Position numbers and translations under genes: made by a program. DNA of 64,000 nt, from assembly GCF_023223645.1 (NCBI RefSeq), contig NZ_JALKBY010000003.1, forward strand, positions 62,001 through 126,000, given 5' to 3'. Under the pieces are notes generated by a model. It searched no databases, was not told the origin of the DNA, and saw only the letters and a list, made by a program, of their open reading frames with translations. Shown here in pieces: positions 17,560-26,333 of this stretch (the stretch's first letter is position 1; every line of letters begins with the position of its first letter). This DNA comes from Natroniella sulfidigena. GTDB lineage: Bacteria > Bacillota > Halanaerobiia > Halobacteroidales > Halobacteroidaceae.

Positions 17560-18776
17560 TATTTTGTCACCTTATCAATATTATTCTGATCATCTAACAA
17601 ATAAGTTTTCATTTTCTTTACTGAATTAGTAGCATTATTCCTTGAATCAATCAATTCATTTTCCATTTTATTGCATATAGTATCTTTAAAATTAATTGCC
17701 TTTAAAATTTTTTTAGTCGCTTTTGAAATAGAATTTTCAACTTCACTAAAATATAAAATCCACTCTTCTAAATCAATACTTTTCATATAAGCTTCTGTTT
17801 TAGGATGATACGCTAAATTTATAGTTGGAATTCCTAAATTAGTAGATATGATACATGCATGCATCCTAGATCCAATAAATAGATCTAAAGGAGGGATTTT
17901 TTTTAATTCCTTATATGGATCTGAACTTTTTAATAATAAAGAACCTACACAATAATTTTCATTTTTTTCTTTTATTTTTTTGTGTATTTTATCATCAGAT
18001 TTAGTCGTTGCAATAAAAAATATTTTTTTACCTGTTTTTCTTGAAATCTCACTTAAAAAATTACTCATTAAATTAATATACTTATTTCCAATTATCAAAT
18101 TACCAACCTTATTATTATATTTGTTTCCAGTTTTAGCTAAATTGACTCCAATATAGTTACTTTTCTTGTTATTCTGTTTTAATTTATTATTTTTAAAAAA
18201 ACTATGTGCTATATCACAAATTTGATCCGAAACAGTATTTATACTAAGTTGCTTAGATACATTTAATGAATATTTATCTCGCAAAGCTAAATAATCATGC
18301 TCATTTAAAATTTTTTTCAAAACTTTAGAACCTAAAAAACCATTAGGAGCAGTTACTCCTACCCCTAAACCAAACACCTTTTTTCCTAGCATTTGTGCTA
18401 GCATTAATACAGGTGTTAGTGATAATATAAAATTATATCTAGGATCAAATAATTTATAATCAAAAAAAATACCTGCAGTCGTTATTATGGCATCTACATT
18501 CTTTATTTCAGACAAAACTTTTGAACCAAAAAATCTATATGTTAAATTACATTTCATATTTATATCAATATATTTAATATTAGTATCAAAAGAAGATAAA
18601 ATTTTTGAACATTCATTTGGCCTGCTTGATGGAACAACAAAGGAAACTTTAGCATCAAACTCATTTTTAACTGCATTAATCATAGAATATAAAACTAGAC
18701 TATCACCAAAATTACTTCCTGAAAAAGATCCAATAATCATAAATTTATATTCTTTCTTTTTCTCAACATTCATCAT
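17559..18776 (-). CDS. Polysaccharide pyruvyl transferase family protein
   Basis: The 405-residue protein has the FMIIGSFSGSNFGDSLVLYS opening of the family, then VFGLGVGVTAPN and FIGSRMHACIISTNLGIPTINLAY near residue 310. Members move pyruvate from phosphoenolpyruvate to a glycan as a ketal, adding negative charge. Two adjacent ATG codons (18776, 18773) both sit close to GAGGTGAG; either may be used. Confidence 0.85.
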   Translation of the reverse strand: MMNVEKKKEYKFMIIGSFSGSNFGDSLVLYSMINAVKNEFDAKVSFVVPSSRPNECSKILSSFDTNIKYIDINMKCNLTYRFFGSKVLSEIKNVDAIITTAGIFFDYKLFDPRYNFILSLTPVLMLAQMLGKKVFGLGVGVTAPNGFLGSKVLKKILNEHDYLALRDKYSLNVSKQLSINTVSDQICDIAHSFFKNNKLKQNNKKSNYIGVNLAKTGNKYNNKVGNLIIGNKYINLMSNFLSEISRKTGKKIFFIATTKSDDKIHKKIKEKNENYCVGSLLLKSSDPYKELKKIPPLDLFIGSRMHACIISTNLGIPTINLAYHPKTEAYMKSIDLEEWILYFSEVENSISKATKKILKAINFKDTICNKMENELIDSRNNATNSVKKMKTYLLDDQNNIDKVTK

Positions 18777-18788
18777 CTCACCTCAATT

Positions 18789-19760
18789 TTATTTACTAAC
18801 TGATTCATATATTTCTTTCTTAAACCAGTTATTATATTTCCTCTCATTTAATAAGATATTATTTAAAAAATCAGTTGCTATTTTTATTTGTTCAGGATCT
18901 TGTTTTTTAGAGGCTATTATTTGAATAATTCTCCTTAAAAGTGCTATTCTAATTTGACATTTTAATTGTAATGGAACATTTATAATTTTGTTTTTCTTTA
19001 ATTCAAATAAATATTTAGCTATTAAATCTGCATTAATTTTTATTTTCTCTTCTATATCTAAAGCTAAATCAATTATATCTATCAAAAACCACTTTTTTTC
19101 CTTAACAATACTTTCAAAATCACAATAATAAATTTTATCTTTACACTCGAACATATTATTAGAAAAAAAATTAGAACCAAATAAGTCATTATGAATTAAT
19201 AAATAATCTTTATTTTTATCTTGAAGCAAATTACACATTAATACTACATAAATCATCTTCAAAATGGTAAATAAGTTAAATTGTGACTCAGTCTTAAACA
19301 AACCAAATTGGATAATCTTCCAACTTGGTTTTCTTGTTAAATTAACCATCTTATTTTCCAAAAAAGAATAATTTAATTGTAAATCAAAAGTTTGAAACTC
19401 TAATAAGGATAAAATCAAATTATCTGATGATATATCACTTATATCAGATATATAAGAACTATTAGAAATATATTGAGTTAAAATATAGCTTTCAGGATCT
19501 GTCTCTAATAAAGATGGGTAATTAAAATATTTAAATTTATTTTTAATTAATTCTTTATAAGTCATAACCTCAGATTTAAAAGATAAACTATTTCCTATAA
19601 AAAAACGTGAAATAGTTTGCAATATACCTTTTTTAGGTGCTACATATTTTAACAAAAACTTCTCTTCTTTAGTTTCTAGTATATAACTAGCCTTACTAAC
19701 TTTAGTTTTATTAATCACCTCTAGATCTAATTTCTCTAAAATATCATCTAGTTTATACAT
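18789..19760 (-). CDS. Aminoglycoside-phosphotransferase-fold kinase
   Basis: The 323-residue protein has a degenerate kinase lobe and the catalytic loop LLIHNDLFGSNFF followed by KIYYCDFES, the HxDxxxxN and D motifs of the APH/choline kinase group (here with Asn between His and Asp). In a glycan locus it may phosphorylate a sugar or a lipid-linked unit. It lies between the flippase and the pyruvyl transferase in the same operon. Confidence 0.7.
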   Translation of the reverse strand: MYKLDDILEKLDLEVINKTKVSKASYILETKEEKFLLKYVAPKKGILQTISRFFIGNSLSFKSEVMTYKELIKNKFKYFNYPSLLETDPESYILTQYISNSSYISDISDISSDNLILSLLEFQTFDLQLNYSFLENKMVNLTRKPSWKIIQFGLFKTESQFNLFTILKMIYVVLMCNLLQDKNKDYLLIHNDLFGSNFFSNNMFECKDKIYYCDFESIVKEKKWFLIDIIDLALDIEEKIKINADLIAKYLFELKKNKIINVPLQLKCQIRIALLRRIIQIIASKKQDPEQIKIATDFLNNILLNERKYNNWFKKEIYESVSK

Positions 19761-19801
19761 AAATTGATAAGTCCTTTCTTAAGTAAATTATACTTTAAAT
19801 T

Positions 19802-21337
19802 CTAAGTAATACTTTTTAAAACCTTATTAGCTATAATAAACTTATCAGGCAAATAATCACCTAATGTTTTTATTAACCATAATCCATCTTCACCTAAAAT
19901 ATAATTAGAAGTAAATTTAATCAATAATAATATACTTAACATAACTACAATACCAACAGACAAAATAACACCCAAATCAAAAGACAATATACTTCTAAAT
20001 AATAAAACTAAAAACCATGACTCTACCCCCACAAATATAGCTAACTTAACTCCAGGAAAATGAATTCTAAAAAAAGTATTCCAATCTATATCAACTAACT
20101 TTAAGCTTAGCTGAGCCATATACATAAAGTTTATAAATAAAGCTATTACTACTCCAAAAGCTACTCCATTAATCCCCCAATAATGACCAATAAAAGTCCC
20201 CACAACTATTAAAATGCCATAAACAGCCTGTCTAAAGGCTTTACCATAAACTGCACCAGCTGCTTGAGCAAGAGAGTAGCTTAATCTATAACTTGTCCTA
20301 AATAACATTCCAATTGAAAAAAACCTAAATGGAATAATGGCTCCACTCCAGTTTTCTCCTAAAACAACTCTGATTATTTCTGGAGCTAAAACAAACATAA
20401 CTAAGCTTATTGGTAATACAAATAATGATACTAAAGCAACTGTACGTCTATATACTAATAATAATCGTTTAGGATCATCTTTCAATTTAGACATTGTAGG
20501 GAATAAAATTCTATTCAATACCTGTGCAAAAGCTTCCGCACCAGAAGCCATTAATTGATAAGCACGTTCATATAATCCTAAAGCTCCTGAACCAAGCAAA
20601 CGACCAATTACAAAATAGTCACCTTTAAGAGCAAAATATTCAAAAACTCGTCCTAATGTAAAACCTGTCCCAAAATATAATAAATCTTTAAGGGCTTTAA
20701 AATTAAACTTAGGTATTAAAGAATATGGAACTGACATGAAAAGTAATAAAACTTTTAGACTTGTTTTAGCAAGATCTGCACCTACTAAAGCCCATACTCC
20801 AAAATCTAATAATCCAAGGACTACTCCAACTAAGCAATAACCAATAGCATAAGCAATAGCATCTATCTGAGCAAGTCTATCAAATTTTAGCCTTCTATTT
20901 AAAAGTGATGAAGATACTACCGAAAAACTACGAATAATAAAAGAAATAGATAAAATTCTTAAAATAGAAATAAGCCTTTCTTCCTGAAAGAATTGAGCTA
21001 TCAACGGAGCAGATATTACTATAATACCACTTATTAATAAAGATAATATAAATGAAAAAATAAATCCAGTTCTTAAATGTTTTTCAGTGACTTCAGAACG
21101 TTGAACTAAAGCTGGTCCAATTCCTATTTGATAAAATATTTTAGAAAAACCTATTACTACACCTGCAATCCCAACCAATCCAAAATCTTCTGGAGTTAAT
21201 AATCTAGCTAATACAACTGTCACTAAAAATTTAAATATCTTTTTTACTCCTGCACCAGATACCATCCATAACAATCCATCTAGAGTACTATGAGTTAAAC
21301 TTTTCTTATCACTTTGACTATTCTTATTATTATTCAT
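19802..21337 (-). CDS. Oligosaccharide flippase (Wzx, PST family)
   Basis: The 511-residue integral membrane protein has about 12 to 14 segments and the family signature near the N-terminus (GVKKIFKFLVTVVLARLLTPEDFGLVG). It would flip lipid-linked repeat units across the inner membrane for the polymerase at 15094. The ATG at 21337 follows AAGGAGATACTTGT; an in-frame upstream extension to 21388 lacks a site. Directly upstream lies a decayed glmU fragment. Confidence 0.9.
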   Translation of the reverse strand: MNNNKNSQSDKKSLTHSTLDGLLWMVSGAGVKKIFKFLVTVVLARLLTPEDFGLVGIAGVVIGFSKIFYQIGIGPALVQRSEVTEKHLRTGFIFSFILSLLISGIIVISAPLIAQFFQEERLISILRILSISFIIRSFSVVSSSLLNRRLKFDRLAQIDAIAYAIGYCLVGVVLGLLDFGVWALVGADLAKTSLKVLLLFMSVPYSLIPKFNFKALKDLLYFGTGFTLGRVFEYFALKGDYFVIGRLLGSGALGLYERAYQLMASGAEAFAQVLNRILFPTMSKLKDDPKRLLLVYRRTVALVSLFVLPISLVMFVLAPEIIRVVLGENWSGAIIPFRFFSIGMLFRTSYRLSYSLAQAAGAVYGKAFRQAVYGILIVVGTFIGHYWGINGVAFGVVIALFINFMYMAQLSLKLVDIDWNTFFRIHFPGVKLAIFVGVESWFLVLLFRSILSFDLGVILSVGIVVMLSILLLIKFTSNYILGEDGLWLIKTLGDYLPDKFIIANKVLKSIT

Positions 21338-21403
21338 ACAAGTATCTCCTTGAAATATAATTTTTCTTTCAAATGTAATTGTCCTCAACTAAATTACTAT
21401 TCA

Positions 21404-21930
21404 AATCTTGACCTCAGCATCTATGTAAGTTATCAGGATCGATAATCGTAACTCCTCTATCCAGATTATAATTACAGATTCTCTTTCTTAAGGTCTTTTC
21501 TGCCTTAGCCAAATGCCTTCTACTATTTAACCCCAATCGTCTCTTGCTGATCAGGTGTCAATAAAGCACTGACTCGCTCTCCCTTTTCAACCAAAATACC
21601 GACCAAATCGGTCAAATAATACTCCCCTTGAGCATTATCAGCTTCAAGTTCAGTCAGATTTTCAAGTAATACTGACTATCAAAAGCACAAATTCCAGTAT
21701 TGATCTCATTTATCTTAGCCTCTTGAGAGCTTGTATCCTTCTCTTCAACTATCCTTGCAAGCTAACCATTATCATCCCTAACTATCCTACCATAACCTGT
21801 CGGATCAGCAACCTCCGTCGTTAAGACTGTCATTGCAGAATTGCTGCTATATTATGTACAAGCTCCAAAGCAGAAACTGTATCAACCATATGCTGTACCA
21901 TACCCTTACTTCTCACAAACTTCCATAAGT
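21404..21930 (-). pseudogene. glmU: Decayed fragment of glmU (GlcNAc-1-P uridyltransferase)
   Basis: Minus-strand translation in shifting frames gives, in order, RLMEVCEK, MVQHMVDTVSALELV, MTVLTTEVADPTGYGRIVRDDNG, IVEEKDTSSQEAKINEINTG, ENLTELEADNAQGEYYLTDLV, NSRRHLAKAEKTLRKRI, GVTIIDPDN and YIDAEVKI. These match GlmU in order. There are in-frame stops (one after DDNG), at least three frameshifts, an internal deletion of roughly 70-90 codons before MTVLTTEV, and the acetyltransferase domain is missing. A working copy must be elsewhere. Confidence 0.88.
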
Positions 21931-22094
21931 CTTAAAATAGCTAAAAAAGATACTTATCATTGCTCAAGCAAACTCTCTTAAAAGCTTGGCCAAAGATAAA
22001 CATCCTTTCCCCCAAAAAAACATCTATCAGCCATCCACCTTCGATTATAACTTCTCTCAAGTTAAATTTATGTAATCGCCATCACCCTTTTCGT

Positions 22095-22133
22095 TAGTTG
22101 ACAGTTGACCGTTTACGGTTGACGGTTAAAAAC
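22095..22133 (+). repeat. Class A heptamer array, left bracket of four-helix-bundle gene
   Basis: Five heptamers (TAGTTGA first, CGGTTAA last) are followed by AAAAC. It is inverted relative to 22638-22677. The two arrays agree at 33 of 39 positions, and five of the six differences are spaced exactly 7 apart. Confidence 0.85.
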
Positions 22134-22187
22134 ATAAAATCATTACAAACCATTCCTTTTCTTTGAAATTTCAACTATAAACTATCA

Positions 22188-22550
22188 TCACTTTATTGAT
22201 TCCTTAGTAGTCTTTAATATATTATTGAGCATCTTAATTAATATTTCTACATCAGTTAACATCGAATCAGTAAATTTCTCTTCTAAAATCTCAGTAGCAT
22301 TAAATAATTCTAACCAATACTCTGTTTCAGCTGCTTCTTTTAAAGAAATAGATAGTTTAGCAATAAAATCTTTCCTGCTCTGCCCTTCAATCCCTTCTCT
22401 AATATTTGCAGCAATACTGGTTCCAGAACGTAATATCTGCTTAGCTAAATCATACTCCCTCTTTTCATCACATAAATACTTATATAATTTCACTATCCTA
22501 ACTGAAAAGTCAAAAGCTCTATTATAGACAATGCTATTCTCTTTAGCCAC
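22188..22550 (-). CDS. Four-helix-bundle protein (S23/IVP family)
   Basis: The product of about 120 residues has the family pattern ILRSGTSIAANIREG and SISLKEAAETEYWLELF. Related proteins are encoded in 23S rRNA intervening sequences and as free-standing genes; their function is unknown. A GTG at 22550 is chosen because AAGGAG lies 8 bases upstream. The gene is bracketed by inverted heptamer arrays (22095, 22677), as if it were part of a small mobile unit. Confidence 0.88.
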   Translation of the reverse strand: MAKENSIVYNRAFDFSVRIVKLYKYLCDEKREYDLAKQILRSGTSIAANIREGIEGQSRKDFIAKLSISLKEAAETEYWLELFNATEILEEKFTDSMLTDVEILIKMLNNILKTTKESIK

Positions 22551-22637
22551 TAAACTCACTCCTTAGAAATTTATTTATTGTTTATTATTTCTAAAAAGTG
22601 TTGAATTATACATTTAAGACTTTGATCTTAAGGACTT

Positions 22638-22677
22638 GATCTTTAACTGTCAACTGTAAACTGTCAACCGTCAACTA
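22638..22677 (-). repeat. Class A heptamer array, right bracket of four-helix-bundle gene
   Basis: Five heptamers on the minus strand (TAGTTGA to CAGTTAA) are followed by the tag AGATC. The array ends 6 bp before the stop codon of the Wzz-like gene. Confidence 0.85.
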
Positions 22678-22683
22678 CTAATA

Positions 22684-23580
22684 TTAAATGCTGTCATCCC
22701 AAAACTCCTTCGCAAACGCCACAAAAACCCCAAGCATCAACCCTAACACTCCCGCAATCGCTAGATTGAGCTTCTTATTTGGCGCTACAGGATCGTCCGG
22801 AACAAACGGTTGATTAAGCACTCGCATCTCTTCCATATCACCTAACTCTTCTTGAATTTCATACTTTTGTTCAAACAAAGAGAGCTTCACTTCCTCTAAA
22901 TCTCTCATCCGGCCACTAAAATCATTACTCAAAATAACCTTTTCAGTCGTAGAAAGATCCTCAGCCTCCAACAACATCCCTATTCTCTCTTCTCGTTCCT
23001 GGATCTCTCTTTCTAACTCAGCAATTCTTCCCTCAACCTCTTGTAAATTGCTCTCTATCCTATCTTGATTCTCTTCAAAACGCTGCTTACTCTCCATCTC
23101 AAATAACTCAATTAAGCCATCGAAAATCGACTTAGCCTGCTGTGGTTCCTTACTCTGCAAACTAAGATCTAAAATTCCTCCTCTAAACATATATAATGAC
23201 AGATTATCTCCTTCTAACTTCTGAGCATTATTTAAACCTACCTCAGTTATATCTATCTCTAGATTATTTCTCAAACTATTAAGCTGATTTTGAGTCAGTC
23301 CTAATTCAAACTTCCTATTTATTCTATCAAAATATTCCAAACTTCTCAACATTTGTCGAGCATTATCCGACTCTGAATAACTCCCTGCTTGATTACTCAA
23401 ACTGATCGTCGCCTCTGTCTGATAGATTGGCTCTAGCATAAAAAAACTAATAACCGCACTGATCAGCACTGCTACTAGAAAAACCCCTAAAATCATTTTC
23501 TTCCTCTGTAACAAAACTTCAATATACTCCCGTAAATCAATCTCTACCATATCAGCTTCATACTCATGTCTACTATCCAT
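22684..23580 (-). CDS. Wzz-type chain length determinant protein
   Basis: The 298-residue protein has two membrane segments (about 34-54 and 272-290) around a periplasmic coiled coil (residues about 170-250). The proline-rich FVPDDPVAPNKKLN before the second segment is the Wzz/GumC hallmark. It would set glycan chain length with the Wzy-like protein. No tyrosine kinase domain is fused. GGAGGG upstream supports the start. Confidence 0.92.
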   Translation of the reverse strand: MDSRHEYEADMVEIDLREYIEVLLQRKKMILGVFLVAVLISAVISFFMLEPIYQTEATISLSNQAGSYSESDNARQMLRSLEYFDRINRKFELGLTQNQLNSLRNNLEIDITEVGLNNAQKLEGDNLSLYMFRGGILDLSLQSKEPQQAKSIFDGLIELFEMESKQRFEENQDRIESNLQEVEGRIAELEREIQEREERIGMLLEAEDLSTTEKVILSNDFSGRMRDLEEVKLSLFEQKYEIQEELGDMEEMRVLNQPFVPDDPVAPNKKLNLAIAGVLGLMLGVFVAFAKEFWDDSI

Positions 23581-23779
23581 CCTCTTTTCCCTCCAACTCG
23601 ACTATTTTATTGAAAAAAGTACCATTTATTCCTTGAAATTTGATTATCTTCACTATAACTAATTCAAGTTTATAATTCAAAATCCTCCCTCTAATTCATC
23701 TTTTTGATTTTTAAAATATCAACATTAAAGGTTGAATAATCCTTCTCATCTTTAAGTCGATATATATATGCTTAAAAAA

Positions 23780-23804
23780 GGGCCAACACAAAGTTGACCG
23801 CTAC
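23780..23804 (-). repeat. REP-like hairpin with GTAG foot
   Basis: On the minus strand GTAG is followed by CGGTCAAC, a short loop and GTTGGCCC, an imperfect palindrome of the type seen beside the RAYT gene at 50602. Confidence 0.6.
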
Positions 23805-23883
23805 AATGATTACCTTACTATTTTTGATCTTAAGCTCTTGCTCTTTTAGTTATTAACTATTTTTAAGGTTTTGACTCTAATTA

Positions 23884-23913
23884 TTCAATATTAAATATTC
23901 AGTATTCAATGCT
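23884..23913 (+). repeat. Class B heptamer array
   Basis: Four clear ATTNAAT-like heptamers (a fifth degenerate unit precedes them) end in ATTCAAT followed by GC. Confidence 0.75.
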
Positions 23914-23923
23914 CTTCCCACTA

Positions 23924-23952
23924 TTCAATATTCAGTATTCAATATTAAATGT
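23924..23952 (+). repeat. Class B heptamer array containing a stop codon
   Basis: The units are ATTCAAT, ATTCAGT, ATTCAAT and ATTAAAT. The stop codon of the Rpn-family gene (23945-23947, minus strand TAA) falls inside the last unit. Confidence 0.8.
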
Positions 23953-24796
23953 TTTTTAACTCCTCCACTTCCTCCCTAGCTAAATCAGTATATCTAACTA
24001 TCTTCTCTATACTTTCATTATCCTTTAACATCTCCCTTGCTACCTTAATTGCTTTCTTTCTTTCTCCTTCTTTCAGACTTCTTTCCTGTGCCGTTCTGAT
24101 CTCCTCTTTCTTATCCATAACCCACTTTCTCTCCGCCTCATAGACTTCCTGTTCCTTCTCATCAAAATACATTCTCTCTAAACGCTTAATTGCTTCCTCA
24201 ATCTCCCTTTCCTCTCTTAACTCCGCAGGGATATTATTCTCATCATACTCATAAGCCTTATTCAAAAAAGTAATCCAGCGATCCAACACAGTCCTTGCTT
24301 CCTTTAAATCCTTATCGAACTTACTCATCTCTATAAAAAATAACTCCTGATAATCAAGCTCTTGATAGCATTGATCAGTCTCATTATCTTTTAAAGTCAC
24401 CTGTCTGATATACCTCTCATCAGCAAAATAATCAAAATCTAACAGATGAATCCCAATCGTCTTTCGTAACTCCCGATAATCTTCAGCCCTTTGAATTTGA
24501 TTACTATAGACCTTACTCCAATAATATAACGCCCTCTTACCATAAGCACCCTGCTCAGCAAGCTGCATCTCTATATCATACCAGACCCCTTTCTCATCAA
24601 CAGCCTTAATATCGAGAATACTCATCTTACCCTTTAAATAATCTGCTATATTATAGGGATTTTTAAGCTCTAAATCTTTAATCCTAGGTTCTCGATCAAG
24701 CACAGCATTAATAAATGATAACAGTAAGTCTTTATTATCCTCACTGCCAAACAACTTCCTAAAGACCAGATCTGTCTTAGGATTATACTTACACAT
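23945..24796 (-). CDS. Rpn family recombination-promoting nuclease / PD-(D/E)XK transposase-like protein
   Basis: The 283-residue protein starts with NPKTDLVFRKLFGSEDNKDLLLSFINAVL and has ILDIKAVDEKGVWYDIEMQL, the D...ExQ nuclease core of the PDDEXK_2/Rpn family. The charged C-terminus ends in AREEVEEL, as in relatives. Such genes are common, multicopy and probably selfish or recombination-related. AAGGGGGGG stands before the ATG. A class B array overlaps its stop and a class G array lies just upstream of its start. Confidence 0.9.
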   Translation of the reverse strand: MCKYNPKTDLVFRKLFGSEDNKDLLLSFINAVLDREPRIKDLELKNPYNIADYLKGKMSILDIKAVDEKGVWYDIEMQLAEQGAYGKRALYYWSKVYSNQIQRAEDYRELRKTIGIHLLDFDYFADERYIRQVTLKDNETDQCYQELDYQELFFIEMSKFDKDLKEARTVLDRWITFLNKAYEYDENNIPAELREEREIEEAIKRLERMYFDEKEQEVYEAERKWVMDKKEEIRTAQERSLKEGERKKAIKVAREMLKDNESIEKIVRYTDLAREEVEELKNI

Positions 24797-24815
24797 TCAA
24801 TCCCCCCCTTAAAAG

Positions 24816-24855
24816 CAGTTAATATTTAACAACTAATAATTAATAGTTTAAAACC
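24816..24855 (+). repeat. Class G heptamer array (5 units plus tag)
   Basis: The five units are CAGTTAA, TATTTAA, CAACTAA, TAATTAA and TAGTTTA, then the tag AAACC. It is very similar to 57415-57453. Confidence 0.8.
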
Positions 24856-25108
24856 AAAACCATATAGCATTCCTGCTAGCTTCTTTATTAGTATCAATTG
24901 CTCTTGATCTCTTAACTGTAAACTACTATTTAAGCTCTCCTCCGTGATAAAAAAATCAGCTCTTAGATTTTTTCTATCCACTATCAATTGTTTGTATGCT
25001 CTTGCTCTTTAATTGTATATTGTAAATTGTCAGTGATTAACTATCTTTAAGCTCTTGATCTGAACTATTCACTATTCACTATTCATTATTAACTATTAAT
25101 TGCTTTTT

Positions 25109-25132
25109 GATTAGTGTCAATTAGTGGTTCCA
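25109..25132 (+). repeat. Decamer word ATTAGTG type
   Basis: The block GATTAGTGTCAATTAGTGG and TTCC recurs with changes at 36951-36983 and, shortened, at 63797-63814. Confidence 0.6.
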
Positions 25133-25153
25133 TGGCTTTAATCTTTTGAATTT

Positions 25154-25193
25154 GATCTTTAACTGTAAACTGTCAACCGTTAACCGTCAACTA
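25154..25193 (-). repeat. Class A heptamer array (5 units plus tag)
   Basis: On the minus strand the units are TAGTTGA, CGGTTAA, CGGTTGA, CAGTTTA and CAGTTAA, followed by AGATC. Confidence 0.85.
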
Positions 25194-25292
25194 ATTTTAA
25201 ATATTCTCTATTCACTACCTCCGAGTTTTTATAAACCAAAAAACTCTCCGTGAGCCACTGATAAATCATCGCTTTAAAATTGCAATTTCCTA

Positions 25293-25700
25293 CTAGTGGC
25301 TCTTCAAAAACTCTATAATCTCCCTATTATAATCCAAAAAATCATCCAGATTATTCTCAATAATACTCCGCAAAATATCTAAATCCAACTCCTGATACTC
25401 ATGGATCGCTATATTTCTAAAACCAACCATTCGCTGTAATCTATCAGCTACCTCTTCAGAGATTATCCCTTCCTCTTCTAATAATTCAAAAGCCTCTCTA
25501 CTCTTTTTAGGAACACCCAGCCCTAACTTCGATACCAGATACATCCCTAGATCTATAGCCTGCTGGCAAGCTCGTTGTAGATTCAAAACAATCGCATCTT
25601 GGTACAGATAATCATCCAAACTACCTTCAGAATAAACTTCTTCTATCCTATTAATACACCGCTCAATCGACTCAATCTTGTTTAAGATTACTCTTTCCAT
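25293..25700 (-). CDS. hepT: HepT-like HEPN toxin (DUF86)
   Basis: The 135-residue all-helical protein carries the HEPN RNase-type motif RNIAIHEYQ (R-x4-H-x-Y) near residue 100. The partner MntA-like gene overlaps its 5' end by 29 bases. In known HepT/MntA pairs the nucleotidyltransferase neutralises the HEPN toxin by adding AMP to the tyrosine of this motif. The start has AAGGGG 8 bases upstream. Confidence 0.88.
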   Translation of the reverse strand: MERVILNKIESIERCINRIEEVYSEGSLDDYLYQDAIVLNLQRACQQAIDLGMYLVSKLGLGVPKKSREAFELLEEEGIISEEVADRLQRMVGFRNIAIHEYQELDLDILRSIIENNLDDFLDYNREIIEFLKSH

Positions 25701-26103
25701 AAACAGAACCCCTTTTATAAATCTCTTCTATTACAATCCTTCTATCTTCCTCTAAAGTCAGATACTTAGCTAAAATCTTCATCTCATAATCCTCTTTAAC
25801 CTCTTGGGCTACAGCATAGATGTTTTGACCACTTGCTATAATCTCAGTAGCAAAATTGACATCTACCTCTGTTAGATTAACCAGATCAACCTTCCTATCT
25901 ACAAGCCCCTCCAAATCAGACATCATATCTATTCTTTGTTCAAAACCAAGCCCTTCTACAAAGATCGCAATGTCTATATCACTCTCATCAGTGAAATTAG
26001 AAGTCAAGATAGATCCAAATAGATAAATCAACTTAACATCATAATTCTCCAGCAAATACGATTTTATTTTATCGGTTATCTTTTCTAAATCATCTCCAAA
26101 CAT
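25672..26103 (-). CDS. mntA: MntA-like minimal nucleotidyltransferase antitoxin
   Basis: The 143-residue protein has the motif LFGSILTSNFTDESDIDIAIFVEG (GS-x(n)-D-x-D), typical of MNT-type nucleotidyltransferases, then a C-terminal helical part. Paired with the HEPN gene, it is the expected antitoxin. The ATG at 26103 is taken as start; a GTG three codons upstream is possible because the ribosome site is weak. Confidence 0.88.
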   Translation of the reverse strand: MFGDDLEKITDKIKSYLLENYDVKLIYLFGSILTSNFTDESDIDIAIFVEGLGFEQRIDMMSDLEGLVDRKVDLVNLTEVDVNFATEIIASGQNIYAVAQEVKEDYEMKILAKYLTLEEDRRIVIEEIYKRGSVYGKSNLKQD

Positions 26104-26145
26104 ACTTAACACCCATTTTCTTTCTAGATAATAAATTAATCATCT

Positions 26146-26173
26146 CAAGGTGAACACACGAGTTCACCTCTAC
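26146..26173 (-). repeat. REP-like hairpin with GTAG foot
   Basis: On the minus strand GTAG is followed by AGGTGAAC, a short loop and GTTCACCT, a near-perfect palindrome. It lies upstream of the MntA/HepT pair. Confidence 0.7.
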
Positions 26174-26296
26174 TTGTTAGCCAGCATTTTTTGATCTTTA
26201 TTTCTAAGCTTTTGATTTTTAACTATTCCTATTAATTATTCATTGCTTTTATTATTCCCTGTTGGCCGCTTTTCATTATTCAATGCTTTTCTCATT

Positions 26297-26333
26297 ATTC
26301 AATATTCAGTATTCAATATTCATTATTCAATGC
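26297..26333 (+). repeat. Class B heptamer array containing a stop codon
   Basis: The five units are ATTCAAT, ATTCAGT, ATTCAAT, ATTCATT and ATTCAAT, then GC. The last codons of the glycosyltransferase gene, including its TGA (26327-26329, minus strand), lie inside. Confidence 0.85.

Larger units (their letters stand above)
24856..25292. other. Gene-free stretch made of successive repeat words
   Basis: No gene is visible. The sequence alternates short anchors of the form GCTCTTGATCT with heptamer words: an ACTGTAA block near 24918, a copy of the block seen at 385-425 near 24946-24990, an ATTGTAA block near 25018, an ATTCACT block near 25070, a decamer word at 25109 and a class A array at 25154. 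Confidence 0.7.

Noticed and set aside
22020-22090. Possible remnant of a gene upstream of the glmU fragment
   Set aside because: Translations in all minus-strand frames gave no recognisable family blocks.
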